This document shows positions 46,667-56,290 of a stretch of 64,000 bases of DNA, piece after piece. The notes beneath the pieces are model-generated. The model was not told the origin of the DNA and searched no databases. It was given only the letters and a program-made list of their open reading frames with translations. Numbering within the stretch: position 1 is the first letter of the stretch; each line of letters begins with the position of its first letter. The position numbers and the translations under genes were made by a program. The stretch is from Anisodus tanguticus (Eukaryota; Streptophyta; Magnoliopsida; Solanales; Solanaceae), in the NCBI GenBank assembly GCA_034509755.1, contig CM067555.1:2302142-2366141 (forward strand), in the 5' to 3' direction.

Positions 46667-47010
46667 TAAAAGTCAGAAGAAATAGAGGATAATACTACAT
46701 TGCATTTGGTGGACAATGTGGAGAGAGGGGAAAGAGGGGAAGTATTAAAAGTCAGAAGAAATAGAGGTTTCAAGATTTTGAAGATCCAATTTCATTCAGA
46801 AAGTTAAATGAAATTGTATAGTATCTTTCTACTTTTGGTGTAACGAGATAGGATTAGAAGGTATAGATCAATTTATAGAATTATTAAAATCCATGTAAGT
46901 ATTTTTATTTCCTTCTTTATATTTCTACTGTAACACTTTTGAAGGTCTCCAACATATCCTTAATGAGGAGGAATACACAATTACCAGTTTCAAAAAAAAT
47001 CAAATATCTT

Positions 47011-48270
47011 CATACGTTCCAGTTTGGAGAGGTGTATATTATCCCTTTAATTCCAAAAGAAATATTAATTTAGATTTGGAGCTCTCGTTTTCTTTGTTTA
47101 CATTTAGCTTTGTTAGCTTACATTGCATGCGTGAAATGTTCAATCTCTCACCCCCTCTAAAAGAAAACAAAGAAAAACTCATATTAAATTACTCGTATAT
47201 CATCTTAGAGAAGAACTAATTAGTAATTCATGCAACTCTTTATTTATTTTTGGTTTTTAGTCGTGTTATATGTTTACTTTAGGTTCAGTGTTCATTATGA
47301 GTCTTTCACCAAAAATTGTAGAGATAGTAGTCTTTCATATTAGGACATTGAAGCAGCACGTTGTGCTGTTATCAAACACTTATCTTGCTATGAACGAACA
47401 ATTGCAAGAAGTGGTAAGATATGAAAAAGAGTTCCTCGTGGATGTCTCCTTTACTGAGAAACATGTAGAAAAAAAGATTCTAAAGAGGAAACGAAATTCC
47501 ACGAATTGGATTGTTCGTGTGTTCAGGGGACGAATTTTATTTAAAATGGATGGTGTGAGTTTGTCAAATGCACGATAAGCCACTACATTAATAGCGCATA
47601 AACTATGTTCAAATTTGTTAATGGATGTAACTTTATTAATTTGACCCAAGACCACTTAAGTCTAAGTTGTCACAATATTGTTCTATTAAAGCCGGCGGTT
47701 TAGGAGTTGGCCTGATTTATTGGATATCGTATGGGAGGAATTGACTTTTCTAATGCATATTTAATCGTATCGACATGGCCTCACTAATTAGTTTTCAATA
47801 GAAGCATCAAACAACACAATTCCAATTTTACTTGACTAAGCTCATGCTTCCTTATGAAGAGAGTTTATTTTACCCAGCTCTCTTTTTTATCACAAGACAA
47901 AAATCCTTGACCCGAGACTTGTTAGTTCATAATGAAGAATGGAATAGTTTATATAAAAAAATTTAGAGAACTTTTAGTTTTAGAGACAGGCTTAAATGAA
48001 ACAAATGGATAGAAAGAATTTTTATATAGTCGATCATAGTTTGTTTGATACAGATCCCACTTGTGGGATTACGTTCAATGGCCGTAAGCTTATTAATCTG
48101 ATCCAAATTCTCCACTTTGGTACACGCTAAAAAAAATTATTCTCTGGACTTTTTATTGAGGTGATCGTAACACAGTATATAACTCGTGAATTTGCTTGGG
48201 ATTGACCTGTAGTTGTATCTCTAATAGAATTTGCATTATAATTAATACAACGACAAACTATAGGCAAGAA
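47011..48270. other. Spacer before the tRNA gene
   Basis: Contains an open frame of about 100 codons at 47270-47578 (+) with no recognisable family features. I do not call it a gene. Otherwise AT-rich with nothing identified. Confidence 0.35.
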
Positions 48271-48343
48271 GCGCCCATGGCCTAATGGATAAGGCGCTTG
48301 ACTTCTAATCAAGCGATTGTGGGTTCGAGTCCCACTGGGCGTG
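48271..48343 (+). tRNA. tRNA-Arg (anticodon UCU)
   Basis: 73 nt form a complete cloverleaf. The acceptor stem GCGCCCA pairs with TGGGCGT (one G-U), the D-loop is CCTAATGGATAAGG, the anticodon stem CTTGA/TCAAG encloses the loop CTTCTAA with anticodon TCT, and the T-arm contains GGTTCGAGTCCC. No intron. A T10 run at about 48350 can terminate polymerase III, and CAA occurs a few bases upstream of the start, as is common for plant tRNA genes. Confidence 0.96.
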
Positions 48344-49005
48344 TCGTCCTTTTTTTTTTGCCAACACTATGTTTTGCTTGATGTCAGTATTCAAAATTCA
48401 ATCTTTACAATATTTTAGTTTGTTCATATTCTCTTCAATTATCATCTTATTTTGGCGTCATTGGTGATATATGAATGTGTAGTTGTACAGCAGACAATAA
48501 AGAAGAAAACAAAACAAATGAAGACAAAATCCAAGAGTAAGAAAAATGTGATTCATCATATAAGATTAAACTAAAACCAAAACAGACAAATTCAAGACTA
48601 TAAGACTATGAAGAAGCTAAAAAATACCTTCATTCAAGATTCAAATTTGCAAAAACACAAGACAAAAGCATCATAATATATTTATTTACATAATTGTATC
48701 TTGATCAGCAACTTTTCATCCAGTAATAGAACAAGGGTCACTATTTCTATTGCTGAAATTTGGCTGTTGTTGATGATGAAAATCAAGAAGCTCAAGTTTT
48801 TTTTGCTTCAAAAAAGCACCATTCTTTCTTCAACTTTTTCCTCTCATTTATCAGCTTTTCCCTTTCCATTTCCCTTTCCATTTCCCTTTCCTTCTTGCTT
48901 GTAAATTTCTCCCATTTCAACCTTCGCTTTTGTAGCTCAAAAGATTGACACAAATAACCAACATGTTCTTCCAATTGCATCATTTTACTTTTTAACCATT
49001 GCTTC

Positions 49006-49254
49006 GGTAATAATTTGAAAATGTTTTCCTCAATTGTATTCCTCCATTAAAGGAATAATATATACACAATATACAAATAAATGTGAAGAGGAAATCAAGC
49101 ATCTAATCTTCCTAATCAATAATCAATCCCTAATAATCTTCTTCCTAATTAACATATTCCTAATTATCATTTTACTACTTACCATACATAAAATGATACC
49201 ATAATTAATTATAATAAATAATTATTCTAATTATTGTATTCTAATATTCTAACA
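49006..49254 (-). repeat. 3' LTR of the copia element
   Basis: Begins TGTTAG and ends in ATTACC (the 5' LTR ends ATTACA) on the minus strand. It is directly preceded by the polypurine tract at 49255-49264. Confidence 0.88.
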
Positions 49255-52217
49255 CTCCCCCGCAGTCGAAGCCGGAGGGCGGCGAATGCAGAGACTGTGC
49301 CGAAAATTTTCAAATAATACCAGCGGAAGTCCTTTTGTGAAAATATCTGCGATTTGATGGCGTGTCGGGACATGTAACACTCGCACTTGTCCGCGAGCGA
49401 CCTTCTCATGAACAAAATGGATATCTAACTCAATATGTTTAGTGCGTTGATGATTGATCGGATTCCCTGAGAGATAGATTACACTAACATTATCATAGTA
49501 TACCAGTGTGGCTTTTGGCATTGGGCAATGAAGTTCAAGTAACTGATTTCTAATCCAACATGAGTCGGACACAACATTGGCAACATCACCATATTCTACT
49601 TCAGCACTTGAACGTGATATTGTGGCTTGTCTTTTTGAAGACCAGGAGATCAAATTGTCACCGAGGAAGACATAATAACCTGAGGTGGAGCGTCTGGTGT
49701 CGGGACAACCTGCCCAGTCGCATCCGTGTAAGTGACAAGTTTGGAAACGGAGGATGAGTATAGATGTAATCCATACCCCAGAGTGCCCTGAATATATCGC
49801 ACAATGCGTTTTAGAGCATGCATATATTCCTCCATCGGATTATGTATGAATAAGCACACTTGTTGCACTGCATAAGTAATATCCGGCATGGTGAACGTGA
49901 GATACTGCAAAACTCCTGCTAGGCTGCGGTATAATGTTGGATCGGCAAATGGTTTACTTGAGGTGACACTCAATTTAGACTTAGTGTCTACCGGAGTTGC
50001 CGAAGGTTTGCAAGATGACATTCCAGCTCGTTCAACAATCTCAGATGCATACTTCTTCTAGGAGAGAAATAATCCATCTGCATGGCGTGTCACAGAAATT
50101 CCTAGAAAGTAGTGTAGTGGACCAAGATCTTTCATAGCAAATTCGGAACCAAGCTGTGACATGATAAACTTGCGAAGAGAGTATGATGATGTTGTTAGGA
50201 TAATATCATCCACATATAAAAGAAGATAAGCAATATTAATACCCTGACGATAAATAAATAGAGAATTATCGGAACGACTGTGAGAAAAATCAATGTGTGA
50301 CACAAAATTCGCAAACCGCTTATACCATGCCTCGGGGGCCTGCTTCAGTCCATATAATGATAGCAAACACACATGATTTGGATATTTGAGATCTCTGTAT
50401 CCCAACGGTTGGTGCATGTAGACAGATTCATTGAGGTGTCTATGGAGGAAGGCATTTTTGACTTCCAGTTGATGAAGGGGTCATCCTTTTGAGAGAGACA
50501 TGTTTAGAACTATTATGATAGTTGCCAGTTTGACCACTGGAGTGAACATCTCCCCGCAATCTACATCAATCTGATGTGTCTTCCCATCACCTACAAGACG
50601 GGCCTTATGCCACTCAAAAGTTCCATCAGATTTTTCTTTATGACTGAAAATCCACATAGACCGAATTATATTGGCATTAGATGGACGAGGTACTAAATCC
50701 CACGTCCTATTTTTAATTAGAGCGTGATATTCATCATCCATGACCATTTTTCAATTCGGGTCCTTTAGAGCAGACACTGGGTTACGAGGCAAAGGTGATT
50801 TCGAGACCTGGGTGTGTAGGCTATATTTGGTATTGGATTTGACAATTCCATGTTGACTACGGGTGACCGGACGATTTGCAAGGCCAGTGGACTGGACGCC
50901 ACTACACGAGAGTGAGGAATTCAAACTGTTAGGCGGCCCAATGGCAGTGGGCTGAGCCGCCCTGCTTGGGAGAGTGACCACTGGGTTCGGAATTTGGCCT
51001 GGAGAAGAGAGGTGGCCCAAACTTCCTAGGGTTGTTCCTATGTGGATTGTGAGAGTGAGAGAGGGTGAGTGGGCCTCATAACCGAAGCCCCAAGCTGCTG
51101 CTGAATCGTCAAGCGGCTGGGCCATCGTTCTTTGGTCTAGTGGGCCCAAACCCGTATTTCCAACGCAAACAGTGGGTACCGAGCTGTGGAAAAAATGTGT
51201 TAGATACGAAAGCTTATCATCATCCAAAAAATCATAGGCGTGAGTTCCGGTTTCATGTATCTTGGCAAATGGAATTATCGTTTCATCAAAAATTACGTGA
51301 CGACTTATAATTATTTTTTTGGAAGAAATGGCGTAACATTTGTAACCACAATGATTGGTAGGATATCCCAAGAAGACACATGGAGTAGACCGGGGTTGGA
51401 GTTTTGTGATTGTGTTGGATGGAAAGAGGGAGTAGCAAAGGCAATTAAACACTCTTAAACGAAGATAGAAGGGCTCTCGTAAATAAAACATCTTTAGTGG
51501 AGCTTGGTAAGACATGTTTTTATTAGGAAAAATATTCAATTGGTAAGTGGTCATTTGGAGTGCATGATGCCAAAATATGGGGGGTAGTGAAGCATGAGCA
51601 AGAGATATTCTAACAATATTATTTATGGTTCTAATTTTGCGTTTCGCCTTCCCATTTTGTGATGATATGTGAGGACAAGACAGATGAAAATTTAGACCAT
51701 TTGTGTTGAAAAAAATCCCAAAACTGATTATTGTCAAACTCCCTCCCATTATCACATTGAATATTTTTGATATCCCGTTCAAATTGAGTTCGGATGAATG
51801 CTCTAAATGTGAGAAAAGTGGAAAACACTTGTGATTTTTTCGACAAAGAGAATGTCCACAAATAATTAGAGTAGTCATCTAGTATGAGCAAATAATATCT
51901 ATGACCAGAAGAACTCAAAACGGGTGATGTCCAAATATCACAATGTAAAATATCAAATGGCATAAGGGTGCACGAAGTAGAAGAAATAAAAATTTAATAT
52001 GTTTACCAAGTGCACAAGAATGACACTTATTTAGAGTACGTGTTTGGGTACACGAAATAAATTTATTTTGTTTAAGAGAGGCCAAAACAGACTCTCCCGG
52101 ATGTCCCAAACGTCTGTTCCATAAAGATGGTGCCAAGGCTGCAAAAGTATATGGAAACTTGGACTGTTGATTAGGTAAATTTATTGGATAGAGCTCCCCT
52201 TTGCTATCACATCTCAT
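49249..52217 (-). pseudogene. Copia pol: integrase, reverse transcriptase, RNase H (broken)
   Basis: Minus-strand blocks in order: the GAG-pre-integrase zinc region (RRLGHPGESVLASL, CHSCALGKH) at 52217-51915; the integrase core with FDILHCDIWTSP and IQCDNGREFDN at 51963-51631 and onward to 50751; reverse transcriptase at 50747-50058 with YGLKQAPEAWYKRF and the catalytic YVDDIILT near 50210; RNase H with SRSSAEVEYGDVANV, NQRTKHIELDIHF-type sequence and IADIFTKGLP at 49653-49300. At least five frame breaks separate them. The RNase H pattern fits the Ale/Retrofit lineage. Confidence 0.87.
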
Positions 52218-53080
52218 GAGATGCTTCCCCGTCTGAAAATCATGTACGAAAAATCCAAAAGGGTCAAAACGAACAAATACTCAATTATCAGTAGTAAACT
52301 TTCTAACAGAGATCAAGTTTTTAATTAATTTAGGAGCATGAAGGACATTCTTTAAAATTAGTGGTGAGTTTGGTGGTGACAATTTTCTAGAACCATACCC
52401 TTTTACTGGAATTGAATGGTCATTTCCGACAACTATACTATTATCATTGCTCAAATTAAAATAGGAAGAGAGATTACCTTGGGAAGGACGTCATATGGGA
52501 TATCGATGCGGAGTCCATATACCAATTTGAATCTGGTGGGTTGAGTCCAAGGGTGTGCATGGAGGACTCAATATCCGTGGGGTGGGCCACTGTTGAATGA
52601 GCCTCCTGCCACTGGGTCGGCAGTAGCCCAATATTGCTGTCTGCCGAAACAGACCCAGCGAAATGGGCCTGCTGGTCCTGTCTGTGATTCTGCCCATTAT
52701 TTGAATATTGAGGAAAATAATTAGTGGGCTGGGACTGGCCAGTGGGCCGTTGGGGCGACCTGGACCAATTCCCTGTTGGGACTCCTACCGGGCGGTATGA
52801 CCCAAGGCCACCGCTGCCAGGCCCGCTGTTACTGCTCCATTTGTCTTCACATCATCTTGCCCGCCACGATGTGTTGGTGTTGCCGCTATTTCTGCCGCCA
52901 CCGGATTTTCGGTGGCCTCCACCTTTGTTATTTTCGCGATTTCCACCCTTATTCTTATTATTATTATGTCCTTGTTGTCCCTTATTTTGTTGAGAAGGAT
53001 AAAAAAATTACCATAATTTGAGGAAGTGGCAATCATGACGGAATTTGAAATAGTTGAGGCCTTTTTTGCAAAGTCCGACT

Positions 53081-53689
53081 CTACAACCACAAACATGGAC
53101 CGTGCTTGATAAAATAAAGGTAGAGGTTACTTTGATGGATTAGTGTTTCCAAACCGCTATACGCATCGATGAGACCGACAACCAGTTGTAAGACTAACCG
53201 GTTATTAGTAATCGGTGAACCAATGTTTCTTAATTGATCTGCCAACACTTTGAGGCATTGACAATATGCAGAAACATTAGGGAAATCCGCCATGTCAATG
53301 GTTGAGAACTCCTGCTCCAATGTAACAACGCGAGAATTTTGGTTATCTTGAAAGATATCTCGCAAGCGTTCCCAAGCCGCCATGGCTATTGAATCTGGTT
53401 CCATTATTGTATTCAACAAGTCGGTGAAGATTGTTGCATAAATCCAACCAAGGACTGTGGCATCAAGTGTATCCCATAGTTCCTTTTCTGCATTGGATGT
53501 TAGTTCCTTCCCCTTTCCATCTTTTGAATGAATTATATGATGAAGAACTTTGTGAGCACGACAACATATTTTGAATAATTCCGCCCAAGTTGCATAATGA
53601 ACGTTTTCCATTTCTAATTTGACGAAAACATGTGGTTTGATGTTTGAGACAATAAAGACAGAATGAAAAGATGATTTGGACTCAGACAT
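53081..53689 (-). pseudogene. Copia gag (UBN2-type), C-terminus broken
   Basis: Starts at the ATG at 53689, about 70 bases after the primer site. Carries the gag pattern YATWAELFKI, AMAAWERLRDIFQDN, VVTLEQEF and LKVLADQLRNIG, typical of UBN2-type copia gag. The frame ends near 53081 instead of running into the zinc knuckle and protease. Confidence 0.82.
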
Positions 53690-53769
53690 AATTGGTTGGG
53701 ATGGATGATGACCACTAACGGAGAAACGAAAATAAAAAAAAAAATGAAAGAAAATTTCAGCCGATACCA

Positions 53770-53975
53770 TGTAATAATTTAAAAATATTTTCATCAATTG
53801 TATTCCTACATTAAGAAAATAATATATACACATTATACAAATAAATGTGAAGAGAAAATTAATCCTCTAATTTTCCTAATCAATAATCAATCCCTAATAA
53901 TCTTCTTTCTAATTAAGATATTCATAATTATCATTTTATTACTTACCATAATTATTGTATTCTAATATTCTAACA
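53770..53975 (-). repeat. 5' LTR of the copia element
   Basis: Begins TGTTAG at 53975 and ends ATTACA at 53770. The initiator-Met-type primer site follows directly. Shorter than the partner LTR. Confidence 0.88.
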
Positions 53976-54228
53976 GCTTCTTCTCATGTGGACTTACATT
54001 AGCCAATTCTGTACTCAATTGTTGTACCATTTTCTTAGATCTTTCGCCCACGTCATCGTCATCTTCGTGGCTATGGTGATCGTGGTGATGGGACACCTCA
54101 TCATCGTCCTCATCATCATTTCCCCATTAACCCCTTTTTGCATTTTTCATCGCTTTACAAAACTAGCGTCAATTCTTGCATTTGCATAACACTTTCATTG
54201 GTCTAAAGTGTGATTTAACAACATTGTA

Positions 54229-54485
54229 ATCTCATAAATTGGGTTTTGAAATCTCACAAGTAGGATTTGAATAGGTAAGAATCTCATGTGTAATTTCATA
54301 AATTGGATTTGAAATCTCATAAGTAGGATTTGAATAGGTAAGAATCTCATGTGGAATCTCATAAATTGGGTTTGAAATCTCATAAGTAGAATTTGAATAG
54401 GTAGGAATCTCATATCTCATGTGTAATCTCATAAATTGGGTTTGAAATATCATAATTCTCATAAGTAGGGTTTGAAGAGGTAAGT
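54229..54485. repeat. Minisatellite, about four units of 62-68 bp
   Basis: Tandem units of ATCTCATAAATTGGGTTTGA...GAATAGGTAAGAATCTCATG lie between the split pseudogene and the 3' end of the intact HRA1-like gene. Units differ by small indels. Open frames through it are by-products of a period near a multiple of three. Confidence 0.85.
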
Positions 54486-54600
54486 TTGTAGTCTACGAAG
54501 AAGCTAAAAAAAAACTTGATTCAAGATTCAAATTTGGAAAAAACACAAGACAAAAGCATATTAATATTTATTTACATATTGTATCTTGAACTACAACTTT

Positions 54601-55962
54601 TCATCCAGTAACAGAAGAAGGGTCACTATTTCTATTGTTAATGTTTGGCTGTTGCTGATGAAAATCAAGAAGCTCAAGCTCTTTTTGCTTCAACAAAAAC
54701 ACCATTCTTTCATTCTCCAATTTTTTCCTCTCATTTATAAGCTTTTCCCTTTCCATCTCCCTTTCCTTCTTGCCTGTAAATTTCTCCCATTTCAATCTTT
54801 GCTTTTGTAGCTCAAAAGATTGACACAAATAACCAATATGTTGTTCTTCCAATTGCATCATTTTTGCTTTTAACCATTGCCTCTTCTCAAGTGGACTCAC
54901 ATTAGCCAATTCTGTACTCAATTGTTGTACCATTGGTGATATTAAAGACCCAATTTTTTGCCTCTTTCTTGATCTTTCAACCACGTCATCATCATCTTCG
55001 TGGTGACCGGACACCTCATCATCGTCATCCTCCTCATCTTCCTCCTCGTCCTCATCGTCATCCTCATCATCATTTTCACCACTAACCACTTTTTGCATTT
55101 CTGACCCTTTTGCAAAACTAACCTCAATTCTTGCATTTGCATTTTCTGATGAATGCAAACACCTTTGTTGTTGGTCTAATTGGTTTTGATGAACTTGTGA
55201 ATTACCCTCAACAATTGGTCCACCACTACCACTAGCACTACCACCATTACTATTATGACCACAACTATTATGATAAGCACACATTTCTCTAAAAAACAAG
55301 TGCTTAGAATTCAACAATTTCTTCACTTCTTCTTTCATTTTTGTTGATAAATGATCCATTGTTTCAAGTAAACTTTGATTCTCCACAACTCTACAAGCTG
55401 TCCCTTTACCAAGAATATCATTAACCCTTTTATACCTCTTATTCAAGTCATTGAATTTGTCTTCACATTGTTGTGGTGACACATAAAATCCCCTTTCCAT
55501 CATTGCCCTTGAAACTGATTTCCACTTACCTTTTTTTTGCAAAACACCTCCACTACCACCACCACTTTTCTTTTTCCCACTAGGGTCATTATTGGTATTT
55601 CCTTCAGAACCAACTTCATCACCAATATAATAAACAACCATAATTAACAACCTCACCATATTATCAGTCCACTTCATTCTTTGCCATGGACATGTTTTAT
55701 TACTACTATTATTATTGCTTCTCTTCCCATCATCAGCACTATTGTTAGGCTCATCATCATCACTAAAATTCAAGCTTTGATTTTTAGCCTTGTTACCAAA
55801 TGGATAAACTATGGGGTGGGGTTGGGTTGGGGGTTGGGGGTGGGGTGGGGGTTGTTGATGCATGGAGTGGTGAGGGTTTTGTTGAGGGATTTGATGGTGC
55901 AATGACATTTCTAATCCTAACATACCAGGTCCCATATTTGAATATATACTACTAGAATCCAT
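54601..55962 (-). CDS. Trihelix transcription factor, HRA1-like
   Basis: Single exon of 453 aa from the ATG at 55962; an in-frame ATG 45 bases upstream exists, but the MDSSS start fits the family better. Residues 1-88 are rich in His, Pro, Gln and Ser. Residues 91-190 are a trihelix domain with the W-containing first helix (WQRMKWTDNMV), a glycine-rich loop and the third helix CEDKFNDLNKRYKRV. Residues 297-326 are almost entirely Asp/Glu, followed by a basic RSRKRQK, a likely nuclear signal. Residues 357-435 form a coiled coil. Closest by recognition is Arabidopsis HRA1 (At3g10040), a low-oxygen-induced repressor of RAP2.12. Close paralogues (At1g21200, At1g76870) share this layout, so the exact orthologue is not proved. 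Confidence 0.9.
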   Translation of the reverse strand: MDSSSIYSNMGPGMLGLEMSLHHQIPQQNPHHSMHQQPPPHPQPPTQPHPIVYPFGNKAKNQSLNFSDDDEPNNSADDGKRSNNNSSNKTCPWQRMKWTDNMVRLLIMVVYYIGDEVGSEGNTNNDPSGKKKSGGGSGGVLQKKGKWKSVSRAMMERGFYVSPQQCEDKFNDLNKRYKRVNDILGKGTACRVVENQSLLETMDHLSTKMKEEVKKLLNSKHLFFREMCAYHNSCGHNSNGGSASGSGGPIVEGNSQVHQNQLDQQQRCLHSSENANARIEVSFAKGSEMQKVVSGENDDEDDDEDEEEDEEDDDDEVSGHHEDDDDVVERSRKRQKIGSLISPMVQQLSTELANVSPLEKRQWLKAKMMQLEEQHIGYLCQSFELQKQRLKWEKFTGKKEREMEREKLINERKKLENERMVFLLKQKELELLDFHQQQPNINNRNSDPSSVTG

Positions 55963-55964
55963 TA

Positions 55965-56290
55965 AAATATCAAGAAAACTCAAAATCTTGAAAACCCCAC
56001 AAGCCAAAATGTTATGATAAGTACAATTATGTCAAAACTATGGGCCAAAATGGTACTAAAACATAAAACAAAACTACCCCAAAACCCAAGAATTAATACT
56101 AAGACTTAAAAATATCAAGAAAACTCAAAATCTTGAGAACCCCACTAGCCAAAATATTGAAAATTCAAAATCTTGAAAACCCCACAAGGCAAAATGTTAT
56201 GACAAGTACAATTATATCAAAACTATGGGCCAAAATGGTGCTAAAATCTGAAAATAAAACTACCCCAAAACCCAAGAATTATTACTAATA
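55965..56290 (-). repeat. Tandem duplication in the 5' leader of the HRA1-like gene
   Basis: The word CAAAATCTTGAAAACCCCAC begins at 55981 and 56166, and a partial copy begins at 56126. The 55981 and 56166 copies share about 120 bp, including ACTATGGGCCAAAATGGT and CTACCCCAAAACCCAAGAAT. This duplicates the sequence immediately upstream of the start codon. Confidence 0.82.

Larger units (their letters stand above)
43085..46999 (+). mobile_element. L1-type LINE with intact ends and an internal deletion
   Basis: TCAAATATCTT occurs at 43074-43084 and 47000-47010, an 11-bp target duplication. The 3' end has a short A tail (CAAAAAAAA). ORF1 and ORF2 sequence follow one another on the plus strand, but most of the reverse transcriptase core is missing. 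At 3.9 kb it is shorter than complete plant L1s (about 6 kb or more). Confidence 0.88.
49006..53975 (-). mobile_element. Ty1-copia LTR retrotransposon, full length but inactive
   Basis: LTRs lie at 49006-49254 (249 bp) and 53770-53975 (206 bp), both starting TGTTAGAATATTAGAATAC on the minus strand. GCTTC flanks the element (49001-49005 and 53976-53980). The primer site TGGTATCGG follows the 5' LTR (53769-53761) and the polypurine tract TGCGGGGGAG precedes the 3' LTR. Gag, integrase, RT and RNase H come in copia order. The LTRs differ by at least one deletion of about 40 bp and many substitutions, so the insertion is old. Confidence 0.93.
48605..54188 (-). pseudogene. Partial duplicate of the HRA1-like trihelix gene, split by a copia element
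   Basis: 48605-49005 matches the 3' UTR and the C-terminal coiled coil of the intact gene at 54601 (shared: YLCQSFELQK, RLKWEKFT, EREKLINERKKL). 53976-54188 matches the part just upstream (acidic stretch and ELANVS region). Between them lies the copia element 49006-53975. Joining the two halves over one copy of the GCTTC target duplication restores colinearity with the intact gene. Only the C-terminal third was duplicated, so it lacks the DNA-binding domain. A perfect MEREMEREMERE-type expansion and frameshifts are also present. Confidence 0.88.

Noticed and set aside
47270..47578. Open frame of 102 codons on the plus strand between the L1 element and the tRNA
   Set aside because: No domain, no repeat match and no splice context that I can recognise; length is within chance for AT-rich DNA.
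52724..53021. Plus-strand open frames across the copia gag/protease region
   Set aside because: Antisense shadows of the minus-strand retrotransposon.
54195..54462. Open frames with a repeated MRFLPIQILL word
   Set aside because: Produced by the minisatellite; units shift frame between copies and there is no protein-like composition.
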